A program made the position numbers and the translations under genes. A model generated the notes under the pieces. That model searched no databases and was not told the DNA's origin. It saw only the letters and a program-made list of their open reading frames with translations. 64,000 bases of DNA from JADJOY01 sp016713535 [NCBI: Deltaproteobacteria bacterium]. Lineage in GTDB: Bacteria > JADJOY01. Within the stretch, counting starts at the first letter, position 1; each line of letters starts with the position of its first letter. Positions 34,587 to 43,637 of this stretch are shown here, piece after piece. Location: NCBI GenBank assembly GCA_016713535.1, contig JADJOY010000033.1:56860-120859 (forward strand), written 5' to 3'.

Positions 34587-35006
34587 TCACCCCACCCCCG
34601 TCATCAGCGACACCACCAGGATCGCGAGCACCAGAGCCGCGATCGCGGTGTAGAGGCGGTCGCGCTCGAGGGCGAAGGCCACTGCGGCGAAAGCCACCCG
34701 GGCGATCGGGGTGGCGATCAGCAAGAGCAGGCCGAGCTGGATGAGGCCGCGGCCGCGGCCCGCGAGGGCGGCGCCGAGGATGCCGCTCACCTGACGCAGC
34801 TCGGCGGGCTCGCCGAGGAACGATCCGTAGACGGGTGCGGCCGTGCCGTGCCGGGTGAGGTAGAGCGCGCCGCCGATCGCGACGATCGTGGCCGACAGGA
34901 AGAGCCCGCCCCGTAGCAGAGCGCCGATGGCGCGCTCGGTACGTTCGGCGTTCCACGGCCCGTGCAACGATCGGCGGGGGACGAGCCCCCGCGCTACGGG
35001 AGTCAT
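34587..35006 (-). CDS. DUF1634 membrane protein
   Basis: A 139-residue protein with three membrane helices (GGLFLSATIVAIGGALYL, LIQLGLLLLIATPIARVAFAAV, LYTAIAALVLAILVVSLM), the layout of DUF1634 proteins that are regularly encoded after TSUP permeases. Here it lies two bases downstream of a TSUP-family gene and has GGAGG eight bases before ATG 35006. Its first residues (VARGLVPRRS) are encoded by the inserted hairpin repeat 34976-34998, so the N-terminus has been altered; a TTG start just after the repeat is also possible. Confidence 0.82.
   Translation of the reverse strand: MTPVARGLVPRRSLHGPWNAERTERAIGALLRGGLFLSATIVAIGGALYLTRHGTAAPVYGSFLGEPAELRQVSGILGAALAGRGRGLIQLGLLLLIATPIARVAFAAVAFALERDRLYTAIAALVLAILVVSLMTGVG
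34976..34998. repeat. Hairpin repeat inside the start of a coding region
   Basis: GGGGG-ACGAG-CCCCC followed by GCGCTACG. The same 23 bases occur at 58576-58598. Here they lie within codons 4-11 of the DUF1634 gene. Confidence 0.75.
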
Positions 35007-35008
35007 CG

Positions 35009-35637
35009 CTAGATCCTCCCGGTGATCCCGCTGGCGATCATCTCGGCACCCATCGCGCCGATCACGAGGGCGAACACGACGCGGAGCACCTGCGGCCGCG
35101 CGTGCATGAGCACCCGCGCGCCGAGCAGCGCGCCGCCGAGCACCCCGAGCGTCACCGGCATGGCGATGCCGGGCGCGATGTACCCGCGGCCGAGGTAGAT
35201 CCCGGCGCTCGCCGCGGCGGTGACGCCGATCATGAAGTTGCTGGTGGTGGTCGAGACCTTGAAGGGCATCCATGGGAGCGCAGGCTCGAGACGGCCGAGG
35301 GAAGCAGCACGAGCCCGAACACCACCGCGATCGTCGAGCCCGGCAGCCGCGTCGCGAGCGCGGCACCGCACATGGCGCCCACGGTGGTCGCGATTTCCAG
35401 GAACATGCCGAGCCGGATGTTCGAGAAGCCCTCGCGCACGTACGCCGCGGCGGCGCCGGAAGAGGTGGCGATCACCGACACCAGCGAGGCACCGATTGCG
35501 TAGCGGATGTCGACGCCGAAGCCGAGCGTCAGCATCGGCACGATCACCACGCCGCCGCCGAGCCCCGTGAGCGCGCCGAGCAAGCCCGCCACGAACGAGC
35601 CCGCGCCGACAGCGGCGGAGAACTCGAGCACGTTCAT
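35009..35637 (-). pseudogene. TSUP (TauE/SafE) permease gene with internal deletion and frameshift
   Basis: The 5' part encodes a normal first half of a TSUP anion exporter/permease (SFVAGLLGALTGLGGGVVIVPM and YAIGASLVSVIATSSGAA to VVFGLVLLPSAVSSLRSHG). The 3' part encodes the usual C-terminus (MPFKVSTTTSNFMIGVTAAA, RGYIAPGIAMPVTLGVLGGALLGARVL) in another frame. By comparison with family members the roughly 80-90 residues between these, including the second Gly-rich SGLLGIGSG segment, are missing. The total of 629 bases is not a multiple of three. As it stands no full permease can be made. An intact short TSUP gene follows upstream at 35717-36082. Assembly collapse is an alternative. Confidence 0.7.
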
Positions 35638-35716
35638 GCGGCCAGTATGCCGGCCGCACCGGGCGTCCGGTCGCGGGGAGGGGCGCCGGCGACGGCGCAG
35701 CGCCGCGGGCCCGTGC

Positions 35717-36082
35717 TCAGCGCTTGCTGGTGAGCAGCATGCGAACGGCGACGAGGATGAGGAACACCGCGAACGCGCGGCGCAGCACCAGGTCGTCGAG
35801 CCTGCCCGCGAGACGCGCGCCGAGGAGCGCGCCCACCAGGATGCCACTCGCGAGCAGCCCGGCGAACGGCAGGTTCACCTGTCCGCGCTTGTAGTACTCG
35901 AGCACTCCGAGGATGCCGACCGGCAGTACGAGCGCGGCGAGCGAGGTGCCGTTGGCGGTGTGCTGGTCGATCTTCGCGAGCAGCACCATCGCGGGGATCA
36001 TCACCACGGCGCCGCCGATCCCGAACAATCCGGAAACGATGCCGCCGGCGAGCCCGATCAGGGCGATCTGGAAGTAGAGCAT
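35717..36082 (-). CDS. Single-domain TSUP (TauE/SafE-like) membrane protein
   Basis: A 121-residue protein with four hydrophobic segments. IALIGLAGGIVSGLFGIGGAV carries the Gly-rich signature of TSUP transporters and ALLGARLAGRLDDLVLRRAF matches the end of one repeat half. Full-length TSUP proteins have two such halves (about 250 residues), so this half-size form would need to dimerise, as some short members do. Substrates of the family include sulfite, sulfonates and other organic anions. It precedes the damaged TSUP gene and DUF1634 on the same strand with an 80-base gap. Confidence 0.8.
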   Translation of the reverse strand: MLYFQIALIGLAGGIVSGLFGIGGAVVMIPAMVLLAKIDQHTANGTSLAALVLPVGILGVLEYYKRGQVNLPFAGLLASGILVGALLGARLAGRLDDLVLRRAFAVFLILVAVRMLLTSKR

Positions 36083-36139
36083 CGAGGTCCTCGGCCGTTG
36101 GAACGTGCGCCGCGCGCCCGAGGCGCGCGGCGGTTCAGC

Positions 36140-36382
36140 TCATTCCTTCTTCTTGAGGCGGCTCTCGTTCTCGGCGATGAAGGCGCGGATGTCGTCCGCC
36201 ATCCCGAGGAGCTTGGTCCACTGCTCCTGGTAGAGCGTCACGGGGAACCGCCCGAGTCCATACACGGAGACGGCTCCCTTCTCGCTCACCTTGAGCGAGA
36301 GCCCCTTCTCGGTCCGGCGCTTGAGCGCCTCGTTCTCGGCGCGCAGGCGCTCGAGCTCGCTCTTGTCGTCTTCTTCGGACAT
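36140..36382 (-). CDS. Conserved small coiled-coil protein
   Basis: An 80-residue protein: MSEEDDKSELERLRAENEALKRR is a short coiled-coil helix, followed by LSLKVSEKGAVSVYGLGRFP and VTLYQEQWTKLLGMADDIRAF, a well-ordered strand-helix segment. I recall similar small proteins from related bacteria, always uncharacterised. Start ATG 36382 with GGAG about eight bases upstream. It is divergent from the GH31 gene across 79 bases. Confidence 0.75.
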   Translation of the reverse strand: MSEEDDKSELERLRAENEALKRRTEKGLSLKVSEKGAVSVYGLGRFPVTLYQEQWTKLLGMADDIRAFIAENESRLKKKE

Positions 36383-36461
36383 GACTCCCTCCGGAGCTGG
36401 GCCGCGGCACGGGCCGCGACGTCGATGTGGATGGTGGGTGCTTGTGGTAGAGGAGCCTTCC

Positions 36462-39050
36462 ATGAATCTCCCCCGCGCGGAAGGGTTGGCGCAGCCGGCC
36501 CGTGCAGCGAGGCGCGCGCTCGCGGCGCTCGGTGCCGCGGTCGTGCTGGTGGTGGTTTCCGCCGGATGCATTGGGGAGAACGGCGAGGACGGCTTCCGCA
36601 GCCCGGTCGCGGTCTCGATCGGCGACGACACCTGGCGCGTGAGCTTCGACGCGTCGCTGGTGACGCTGCGCCTGGTCCGGGGCGGCGACACGCTCCTCGA
36701 GCTCGGCGCCGACGCGCTCGCGCTCGGCACCGTCGACCGCCTCGACGATCAGCTCAACTACGACCCGTACTGGCTGGGAAGCCCGCTCTACGATCCCCAG
36801 GGCCTCGCGTGGGTCACGCCGGCGAGCGCCACGATCACGGCGAGCGAAGGCATCCGCTCGTTCACCGCGGAGCTGACCTACTCCGATGCCACCGCGGCCA
36901 GGCTCACCGTCACCGCCAGCGCGTCGGGCCGCTTCGCCGCGAAGCTCGTGCCGCACGCCACGTCGCGGCCGATCGCGTTCATGCGGCTCGCGCCGCGCGT
37001 CGACTCCACGGAAGCCTTCTACGGCCTCGGCGAGCACTACGACACCGTGAACCAGCGCGGCAAGGTCCGCGCCATGCAGCTCGAGCCGAGCCTGCGCTTC
37101 GAGAGCCAGTACAACGAGGCCCACGTGCCGATCCCGTTCGTGATCGGCACCCGCGGCTGGGGCCTGTTCGTCGAGGACCGCCACCCGGGATCCTTCGACG
37201 TCGCCGCCAAGGCCGATGACCGGATCGAGGCCACCTTCGGCACCGCCGCGGACTCGCCGAACGGCCTCACCTTCCACCTCTTCGCCGCGGCTCACCCCCT
37301 CGACGTCACCAAGCACTACTACGACGTCACCGGTTACCCGCGGCTGCCGGCGCCGTGGGCGCTCGGCCCGTGGCTGTGGCGGGACGAGAACCGCGATCAG
37401 GCGGAGGTGGAGAACGACGCCAACACTCTGCGCGACCTCGACATCGCGACCAGCGCGATCTGGATCGATCGCCCGTACGCCACGGGGGTCAACACCTTCG
37501 ACTTCAGCGCGCCGCAGTTCCGCGATCCCACCGCGATGATCGGCACGCTCCACACACTCGGCTTCCGCACCGCGCTCTGGCACACGCCCTACCTCGACGA
37601 GGAAGACCCTTCCACCGCCGAGCTGCGCTCGTACGCCACAAGCCACGGCTTCTACCCGCCGCGCACGGGCCTCCTCTTCAACGGCTGGGGCCGGCCGATC
37701 GACCTCACCAATCCCGACGCCTACGCCTGGTGGCAGCGCCTGATCCGCCGCTACACCGACGCTGGCATCGAGGGGTTCAAGCTCGACTACGGCGAGGACG
37801 TCGTGCCGGGAGCCCTCGGCATCCGCGACAAGTGGAACTTCGCGGACGGAAGCGACGAGCGCACCATGCATGCGGCGTTTCAGCTCACCTACCACCAGGT
37901 GTACGCCGAGACGCTGCCCGCCTCGGGCGGATTCCTTCTCTGCCGCCACTCCACCTACGGCGACCAGACGAACGTCAGCGTGATCTGGCCCGGCGACCTC
38001 GACGCCACCTTCGCCAGGCAAGGCGAGCCGGCCACCGATCGCGACGGCGAGCGCTACAGCTCGGTGGGCGGGCTGCCCGCGTCGATGGTCGCGGGGCTGA
38101 CGCTGGGTCCGTCTGGCTTTCCTTTCTACGGCTCGGACACCGGCGGCTACCGCCACTCGCCGCCGGACAAGGAGCTCTTCACGCGCTGGTTCGAGCAGAC
38201 GTCGCTCTCGAGCGTGATGCAGGTGGGCACCAGCACCAACGACGTCGCGTGGGAGCCCACGCCGGAGAACGGCTTCGACGACGAGATGCTCGGCTGGTAC
38301 CGCATCTACACGCGGCTCCATCTCAGGCTCTTTGCGTACGAGTGGACGCTCGCGCAGCGCATCGCCGTGGACGGCCGCCCCATTCAGCGCCCCATCGGGC
38401 TCGCGTATCCGGAGCTCGGCTCGCACCGCGCCGACGAGTACCTGTTCGGCGAAGATCTGCTGGTGGCGCCGGTGCTGGAGCGCGGCGCCCGCGAGCGCTC
38501 GGTGCTCTTCCCACCCGGCACCTGGCTCGACTGGTGGACGAGCGCGGCGTCGCCCGGCGAGCGCGAAGCGACCGTGGAGGCGCCGCTCGGCACGCTACCG
38601 CTGTGGATCCGCACGGGCGCGATCGTGCCGCTGCTCCGGCCGACGATCGACACGCTCTCTCCCACCACGGAGCCCGCCCGGGTGGACTCGTACGCCACCA
38701 CGCCGGGAGTCCTGTATCCGCGGGTTGCCCCACCGGAATCGGCGAGCGCCGGTGCGTCCGAGATCACGCTCTTCGATGGCACGCGGCTCGGTCAGTCCCT
38801 CGCCGGATCGAGCCTGGAGCTCACCGTCGAGCCGGGCTCCGAGTTCCGGCACGGCGTCGTGTTCGAGGTGCTCGGGGTTGGCCCACGCGCGGCCGGCGTG
38901 ACCGAGAGCGGCTCGGCGCTCGCGCGGCATGCGAGCCTCGGCGAGCTCGAGGCCGCGGGCTCTGGCTGGTTCGCGGACACGGCCGATCGTGGCTCGCTGT
39001 GGATCAAGGTGCCGGCCGGCAGCCACACGGCGAGCGCTGCGCTCGACTGA
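36462..39050 (+). CDS. Glycoside hydrolase family 31 (alpha-glucosidase/alpha-xylosidase-like), lipoprotein
   Basis: An 862-residue exported enzyme that hydrolyses alpha-linked sugars from the non-reducing end. A hydrophobic signal ends VVVVSAGCIG (lipobox AGC), so it is probably anchored to the outer membrane. The catalytic nucleophile is Asp442 in GFKLDYGEDVVPG (GH31 K-x-D-x-GE) and the acid/base is Asp512 in SVIWPGDLDATF (WPGD). GLGEHYDTVNQRG and WALGPWLWRDENRDQAEVE are also family segments. Start ATG 36462 has GAGGAG seven bases upstream; the frame to 36291 is not credible. The substrate (glucose versus xylose linkage) is not decided by what I can see. Confidence 0.93.
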   Translation: MNLPRAEGLAQPARAARRALAALGAAVVLVVVSAGCIGENGEDGFRSPVAVSIGDDTWRVSFDASLVTLRLVRGGDTLLELGADALALGTVDRLDDQLNYDPYWLGSPLYDPQGLAWVTPASATITASEGIRSFTAELTYSDATAARLTVTASASGRFAAKLVPHATSRPIAFMRLAPRVDSTEAFYGLGEHYDTVNQRGKVRAMQLEPSLRFESQYNEAHVPIPFVIGTRGWGLFVEDRHPGSFDVAAKADDRIEATFGTAADSPNGLTFHLFAAAHPLDVTKHYYDVTGYPRLPAPWALGPWLWRDENRDQAEVENDANTLRDLDIATSAIWIDRPYATGVNTFDFSAPQFRDPTAMIGTLHTLGFRTALWHTPYLDEEDPSTAELRSYATSHGFYPPRTGLLFNGWGRPIDLTNPDAYAWWQRLIRRYTDAGIEGFKLDYGEDVVPGALGIRDKWNFADGSDERTMHAAFQLTYHQVYAETLPASGGFLLCRHSTYGDQTNVSVIWPGDLDATFARQGEPATDRDGERYSSVGGLPASMVAGLTLGPSGFPFYGSDTGGYRHSPPDKELFTRWFEQTSLSSVMQVGTSTNDVAWEPTPENGFDDEMLGWYRIYTRLHLRLFAYEWTLAQRIAVDGRPIQRPIGLAYPELGSHRADEYLFGEDLLVAPVLERGARERSVLFPPGTWLDWWTSAASPGEREATVEAPLGTLPLWIRTGAIVPLLRPTIDTLSPTTEPARVDSYATTPGVLYPRVAPPESASAGASEITLFDGTRLGQSLAGSSLELTVEPGSEFRHGVVFEVLGVGPRAAGVTESGSALARHASLGELEAAGSGWFADTADRGSLWIKVPAGSHTASAALD

Positions 39051-39105
39051 CTCGGACGCTCGGCGGGGTTGGCGATTCAGCCCCGATCGTGCTAGGGTCC
39101 GCCAG

Positions 39106-40116
39106 ATGAAAATTGCACGCTCGGCACTCGTTTCTGCGTCGGCCATCCCCACCGCGCTCGCGCTGGCGCTGTCGGTCGCGTTCACGCCGCTCGCTCGCGC
39201 CCAGACGCCCGCGGAGCCCACTCCGGCTCCGTCGGACGCGGCCCCCGCGGAAGCCGGTGACGCCGACACAGCCGGCCAGCCGTCGATCTACGACAAGGCG
39301 ATCGTCGGCCCGAAGCACGTCGACCTCGGGCACGACCTGCAGATGGAGGTCCCCGAAGGCATCGCCCTCTTCGAGCAGCCCACCGCCGGCGAGCTGATGG
39401 AGAAGATGGGCAATGGCGGCGGCAACCCGGGTCTCCTCGCTCTGGTCACGGACCCCCGCGCCGACTGGATGGTGATCGTCACCTACGAGGACGAGGGCTA
39501 CGTCAAGGACGACGACGCCGCGAAGCTCGACCCGAATGGCCTCCTCGACGACATCCGCCAGGGCACCGAGGCCGCGAATCGCGCCCGTGAGAAGCACGGG
39601 ATCGCGCCGGTCGAGGTGGTGGGCTGGGACGAGCCGCCCCGCTACGAGCCCGACACGCATCATCTGGTGTGGGCGGTGCGCGGGCGCTCCGAGGGCCGCG
39701 ACATCGTGAACTTCAACACGCGCGTGCTCGGCCGGAAGGGCGTCGCATCGCTCAACCTCGTCGACGATCCCGCGAACCTCCCCACCTCCAAGCCGCAAGC
39801 GGGCGCACTCCTCGCCGCGACCACGTTCACGGCCGGCGCGCGCTATGCGGACTACCAGCCCGGCACCGACAAGGTGGCCGAATACGGGCTCGCGGCGCTG
39901 GTCGCGGGCGGCGCGGGCGCGGCGGCGCTCAAGGTCGCCAAGGTGGGCTTGCTGGCGAAGTTCGGGGGCAAGCTGATCGCGCTCCTGATCGCGTTCAAGA
40001 AGGTCGTGATCATCGCCGCGCTCGGCGTGGTCGGGCTCATCCAGAAGCTCTTCGGCGGCGGCAAGAAGGTCGCCGTCGGCGCCAGCACCATCGCACCGAG
40101 CGACCCGGCCGCCTGA
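39106..40116 (+). CDS. DUF2167-family exported membrane protein
   Basis: A 336-residue protein. An N-terminal signal peptide ends LARAQTPAEP. The middle matches DUF2167: VDLGHDLQMEVPEGIALFEQ, GLLALVTDPRADWMVIVTYEDEGYVKDDDA and LNPNGLLDDIR-like segments, then HHLVWAVRGRSEGRDIVNFNTRVLGRKG. Two C-terminal hydrophobic helices (LAALVAGGAGAAALKVAKVG and LIALLIAFKKVVIIAALGVVGL) anchor it. Function unknown; family members have been linked to envelope stress. TAGGGT (39094-39099), a -10-like box seven bases before ATG 39106, would give a leaderless transcript. Confidence 0.88.
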   Translation: MKIARSALVSASAIPTALALALSVAFTPLARAQTPAEPTPAPSDAAPAEAGDADTAGQPSIYDKAIVGPKHVDLGHDLQMEVPEGIALFEQPTAGELMEKMGNGGGNPGLLALVTDPRADWMVIVTYEDEGYVKDDDAAKLDPNGLLDDIRQGTEAANRAREKHGIAPVEVVGWDEPPRYEPDTHHLVWAVRGRSEGRDIVNFNTRVLGRKGVASLNLVDDPANLPTSKPQAGALLAATTFTAGARYADYQPGTDKVAEYGLAALVAGGAGAAALKVAKVGLLAKFGGKLIALLIAFKKVVIIAALGVVGLIQKLFGGGKKVAVGASTIAPSDPAA

Positions 40117-40434
40117 CGGCGCCGGCGGGCGCGGGGCACGCCCCTACCGTCGATTCACGATGGACGCTCCGCGGCGGTCGGCGCACGAACCGCCGCCGTC
40201 GACCCCGGCCGACGGCTTGCACCCTAGGGGCGGGGCCGGTCCCCGCCCGCACATGGGTGTGTAGGGGAGGGCGTCAGCCCTCCCGCGCGCGGAATCGAGC
40301 GGCTCGCCCGCGTCCGTGGGCGGTGCCCGTCCCCTGCCCGCCGGAGGCGGGTCCTCCAGATCGAGAGCGGCGTCACGGCAACCCCCGACATCGCCGGGCT
40401 CGCGCGCGACGAAGCGCGCAACGATCCGTATCCT
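40117..40434. repeat. Intergenic array of hairpin repeats
   Basis: About 320 bases without a gene, built from GC-rich hairpins: GGGCGGGG/CCCCGCCC (about 40229-40250), GGGAGGGC-GTCA-GCCCTCCC (40265-40284) and CCCGCC-GGA-GGCGGG (40337-40351, followed by TCCTCCAG). The 31 bases 40255-40285 are repeated exactly at 46005-46035. Confidence 0.75.
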
Positions 40435-40468
40435 GGGCCTCGCGGCGCTCCGCCACGCCGCGAGGCCC
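40435..40468. repeat. 13-bp perfect hairpin directly before the esterase start codon
   Basis: GGGCCTCGCGGCG and CGCCGCGAGGCCC form a 13-bp uninterrupted stem with an 8-base loop (CTCCGCCA), ending five bases before ATG 40474. In mRNA it would cover the place of the ribosome binding site; no Shine-Dalgarno is otherwise present. Confidence 0.8.
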
Positions 40469-40473
40469 ATGCC

Positions 40474-41547
40474 ATGGCCACCGATACCGTCGTTCCCGAT
40501 TCCTACGTAGCGGTACCGAACGCCGCACCGCCGCCCCCGTACGCGCCGCCCGCCAAGAAGCGAAGGCGGTGGGTGGCGTGGGCGATCGGCGTCGCGATCG
40601 TGATCGCGCTCGCCAAGCGCGATCCGGTACCGAGCTGCGGCGAGACGATCACCAGCGAACGTGCGTGCCGCATCTCGTTCGACCGGGAGAAGCACACGCG
40701 GCGCGCCCGAGCACGAGTCCCAGCCACGCCGGCGCCCGCCGCAGGCTATCCGTTGATCTTGGTGTTCCACGGCGCGCAGGCCACCGCCGACTGGCAGGTC
40801 GCGTACACCACGTTCGAGGACGCCGCGGTGCGGGCGGGGTTCGCGATCGTCCATCCCGATGGCACCGGCAAGGACCACACCTGGAACGCGGGCACCTGCT
40901 GCGGCTCGGCGATGCACGACCAGGTCGACGACGTCTCGTTCGTGAACGAGCTCATCGGCCGCCTGAAGAGCCTCGCGGCGATCGATCCGCGTCGCATCCA
41001 CGTGGCCGGCGTCTCCAACGGCGGCATGTTCGCCGATCGCCTGGCCTGCGAGATGAGCAACGAGCTCGCCTCGCTGGCGATGGTGTCGGCGGCACCGTAC
41101 GCGGGGCGCTGCCCGCTGTGGATCCCGATCCCGACGCTGATGGTGCACGGTAAGCAAGACGCGATCGTTCCCGAGGTCGGCCGCACCGAGGCGTCCGACG
41201 ACGCTCCGCCCTACCCCGACCTCCACGCGTTCGCGGCGGATCGCGCGAGGCAGTACGACTGCGCGGATCCAGTCGAGCGGGCGCTCAACCTGGTGGGCTC
41301 GAGCTGCACGACCTGGTCACCGTGCCGCTTCGACGGTGAGGTCGAGCTCTGCCTGCTCGGCGACGGCGGTCACACCTGGCCGGGCGCCAAGCTCGAGCTC
41401 ACGAGCCTCGGCCCGACCAGCCGCACGCTCGACGCGAATCGCGAGCTGCTGCGCTTCTTCCAGCGCCACGAGCTCACCGTCGCGGCCGACCCGCCGCCGG
41501 CTGGCGCGACGCCCGCCACCGAGCCCGCGCCTCTGCCTGCACCTTGA
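40474..41547 (+). CDS. PHB-depolymerase/feruloyl-esterase-like alpha/beta hydrolase
   Basis: A 357-residue membrane-anchored or secreted esterase of the LpqC/PHB depolymerase group. A single N-terminal membrane helix (WVAWAIGVAIVIALA) follows a Pro-rich and Lys/Arg-rich cytoplasmic leader. The hydrolase part has YPLILVFHGA (oxyanion region), WNAGTCCGSA, the nucleophile elbow VAGVSNGGMFADRLAC (G-x-S-x-G), the acid in VHGKQDAIVPE and the catalytic His in GDGGHTWPGAK. All catalytic residues are present. Substrates could be polyhydroxybutyrate oligomers, feruloyl or acetyl-xylan esters. A strong hairpin precedes the start codon. Confidence 0.87.
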   Translation: MATDTVVPDSYVAVPNAAPPPPYAPPAKKRRRWVAWAIGVAIVIALAKRDPVPSCGETITSERACRISFDREKHTRRARARVPATPAPAAGYPLILVFHGAQATADWQVAYTTFEDAAVRAGFAIVHPDGTGKDHTWNAGTCCGSAMHDQVDDVSFVNELIGRLKSLAAIDPRRIHVAGVSNGGMFADRLACEMSNELASLAMVSAAPYAGRCPLWIPIPTLMVHGKQDAIVPEVGRTEASDDAPPYPDLHAFAADRARQYDCADPVERALNLVGSSCTTWSPCRFDGEVELCLLGDGGHTWPGAKLELTSLGPTSRTLDANRELLRFFQRHELTVAADPPPAGATPATEPAPLPAP

Positions 41548-41622
41548 CCCCTCGCCGTGGCGGCCCACCGGTCCGTCGGTGGGCCCGTGCGGCGCGAGGG
41601 ACCGCACCGCCTCCTGGCCGCT

Positions 41623-43431
41623 TTACCGCCGCGACGCCGCTGCGACCCGGGGCGCGGTGGGCTCGGACGCCGTCGCGGTGCTACCCATCGCTACCAACCG
41701 CGCCGCCCGGACGCCCAGGAACTCGCGCTTCTCGCGCGCCGTGAGCGCGCGCCCGCCCATCGGCTTCACCTTGAACGGGTCCACGTACTGGCCGCTGCGC
41801 CAGAACGCGTAGTGGAGGTGGGGCCCGGTGGCGAGCCCGGTCTGACCGACGTACCCGATCAGTTGCCCCTGCTTCACGCGCGTGCCTGTCGCGATCCCCC
41901 GCGGGATCCGCGACAGGTGGCTGTACGAAGACTGGTAGACGCCGTCGTGACGGATCTTCACGAAGCGCCCGTTCCCTCCGCTCCATCCGGCGAACTCGAC
42001 CACGCCATCGCCCACCGCTCGGATCCCCGTCCCGGTCGGCGCAGCGAAGTCGACACCCAGGTGCGGCCGCCACACGCCGAGGACCGGATGAAACCGGCGC
42101 CGCGCGAACGGCGAGCTGACGCGGCTGTACGGGATGGGGCTCTTGAGGAACGGCTTGCGCTGACCCTCGCCGCTGTCGTCGACGTACTCGACGTGACCGT
42201 CGTCGCCGACGATCCGGAACGCGCGGTAGGTCTCGCCCTTGTTCACGAGCTCGGCCGCGAGGATCGTCCCGTACGCGAGCTTCGGATCGCCCTTGGCCGT
42301 GGACAGCAGCACCCGGAACGAATCCCCGCGCTGGAGCTCGGTGTTGAAGTCGACCTCCCACGCGAACAGGTTCGCGACCGCGGCCACCTTCGAGGGCGGC
42401 AGGCCGCCTCGCACGGCCGCGTCGTAGAACGACGAGGTGATGCGGCCCGCCACGACCCGCGTGGAGCGGCTCGCGGCGGCCGAGGTGGGCGGCGCGGCGA
42501 CCGCGGCGGCCGGCGCCGGCGCCTTCGCGGACGTCTCGAGCACAGGCGTGACCACCATGTCGGGGGCTACGGCCGGCAACGCGGCGGCGACCGCGACCGG
42601 CGGCGGCGCAACGGCGGGCGCGGGCGGCGCGGCGGCCAGGGTGACCTCGATCCGCTTGGACTTGGCGGTCTCCTGGACCGCGACCGAACGGAGCGCCTGG
42701 GTGGCGTCGTCGCGGACCACCTCGACGCGGGTGCCGATCTTGGCGCGGCGCGGGTTCCACTTCTTGCGGATCGCGGCGACCGCGTCGGCGGTGTCCGAGG
42801 GCGCGACTCCCAGCGCGCGCAGCTCGCTCTCCAGCGTCTCCCCGCGTGACAGCGTCCCGGTGCGCACGGCGGCGCGGCCCGCCACGGGAGCGGCGGGCGC
42901 CGGTTGGGTGGCGCTGGTGGGGGCGAGGATGGAATCGTTCCCGATCGTGTCCTCGGCGATCTTCACCACCCGCGACTGGAACCCGTCGGCGGCGCGGGTG
43001 ACCTGGATCCGCCGCTCGTCGTCCATCGCCACGCTCAGGCCGGCGACGTCACCGGTCTTGGGGTCGACGGAGACCGAGACCTCGGAGCCGACCTGGGCCT
43101 TGCGGACGTCCCAGTGGGTGGAGATGCGCGCGACGATGCGGGCGATGTCGTCGGCGTCGACCTCGAGGTCTCGCAACACCGAGGCCAGGGTCTCGCCACG
43201 AGCGAGGGTGTGCGCGCGAGGGACGTGGCGCGCCCTCGACGAGGCCTTGGGCGCGCTCGCCTGCTGGGGCGGATGGGCGCCGCGCGAGCCGACCTTCGGC
43301 GAAGACTTCTTCGAGGTCGCGTCGCGCCGGGGCCCGACCGCGGCCGCGGTGCCGGCGATCGACGCGACCAGCAGCGCCGCGAGCAGCGCACGGCCGAAGG
43401 CGCGCACGGGGCGGTCGTCGATTGGGTTCAC
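41623..43431 (-). CDS. M23-family murein metallopeptidase with LysM-like repeats
   Basis: A 602-residue exported endopeptidase acting on peptidoglycan cross-links. After a signal segment (AFGRALLAALLVASIAGTAAA) come two related modules, HTLARGETLASVLRDLEV and GTLSRGETLESELRALGV, like the LysM/OapA units of the YebA/MepM group. After an Ala/Pro linker the catalytic domain has the zinc ligands in WRPHLGVDFAAPTGTGI (H-x3-D) and TGPHLHYAFWRSGQY (H-x-H). Start GTG 43431 is preferred over ATG 43467 because it begins just before the signal peptide. It is co-oriented with serC but separated by about 200 bases. Confidence 0.9.
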   Translation of the reverse strand: MNPIDDRPVRAFGRALLAALLVASIAGTAAAVGPRRDATSKKSSPKVGSRGAHPPQQASAPKASSRARHVPRAHTLARGETLASVLRDLEVDADDIARIVARISTHWDVRKAQVGSEVSVSVDPKTGDVAGLSVAMDDERRIQVTRAADGFQSRVVKIAEDTIGNDSILAPTSATQPAPAAPVAGRAAVRTGTLSRGETLESELRALGVAPSDTADAVAAIRKKWNPRRAKIGTRVEVVRDDATQALRSVAVQETAKSKRIEVTLAAAPPAPAVAPPPVAVAAALPAVAPDMVVTPVLETSAKAPAPAAAVAAPPTSAAASRSTRVVAGRITSSFYDAAVRGGLPPSKVAAVANLFAWEVDFNTELQRGDSFRVLLSTAKGDPKLAYGTILAAELVNKGETYRAFRIVGDDGHVEYVDDSGEGQRKPFLKSPIPYSRVSSPFARRRFHPVLGVWRPHLGVDFAAPTGTGIRAVGDGVVEFAGWSGGNGRFVKIRHDGVYQSSYSHLSRIPRGIATGTRVKQGQLIGYVGQTGLATGPHLHYAFWRSGQYVDPFKVKPMGGRALTAREKREFLGVRAARLVAMGSTATASEPTAPRVAAASRR

Positions 43432-43637
43432 GCGTTTCGCTCCCAGCCGCGCGCGCCGAGCGCGCACGCTGGATCGGGGGACGGCGCGACGGTAGAGACA
43501 GAGCCCGCCGCTGTCAAGGACTCACGATCGAAAAGCCGAGCCCGATCGACCGCGTGCGCTCCCCTACCTCGAATCGACTCGAGGTCCGGGGCTGGGTGCG
43601 CGGCCTTGCCCCCCCCCGCGCCCCCACCCGGACGCCG

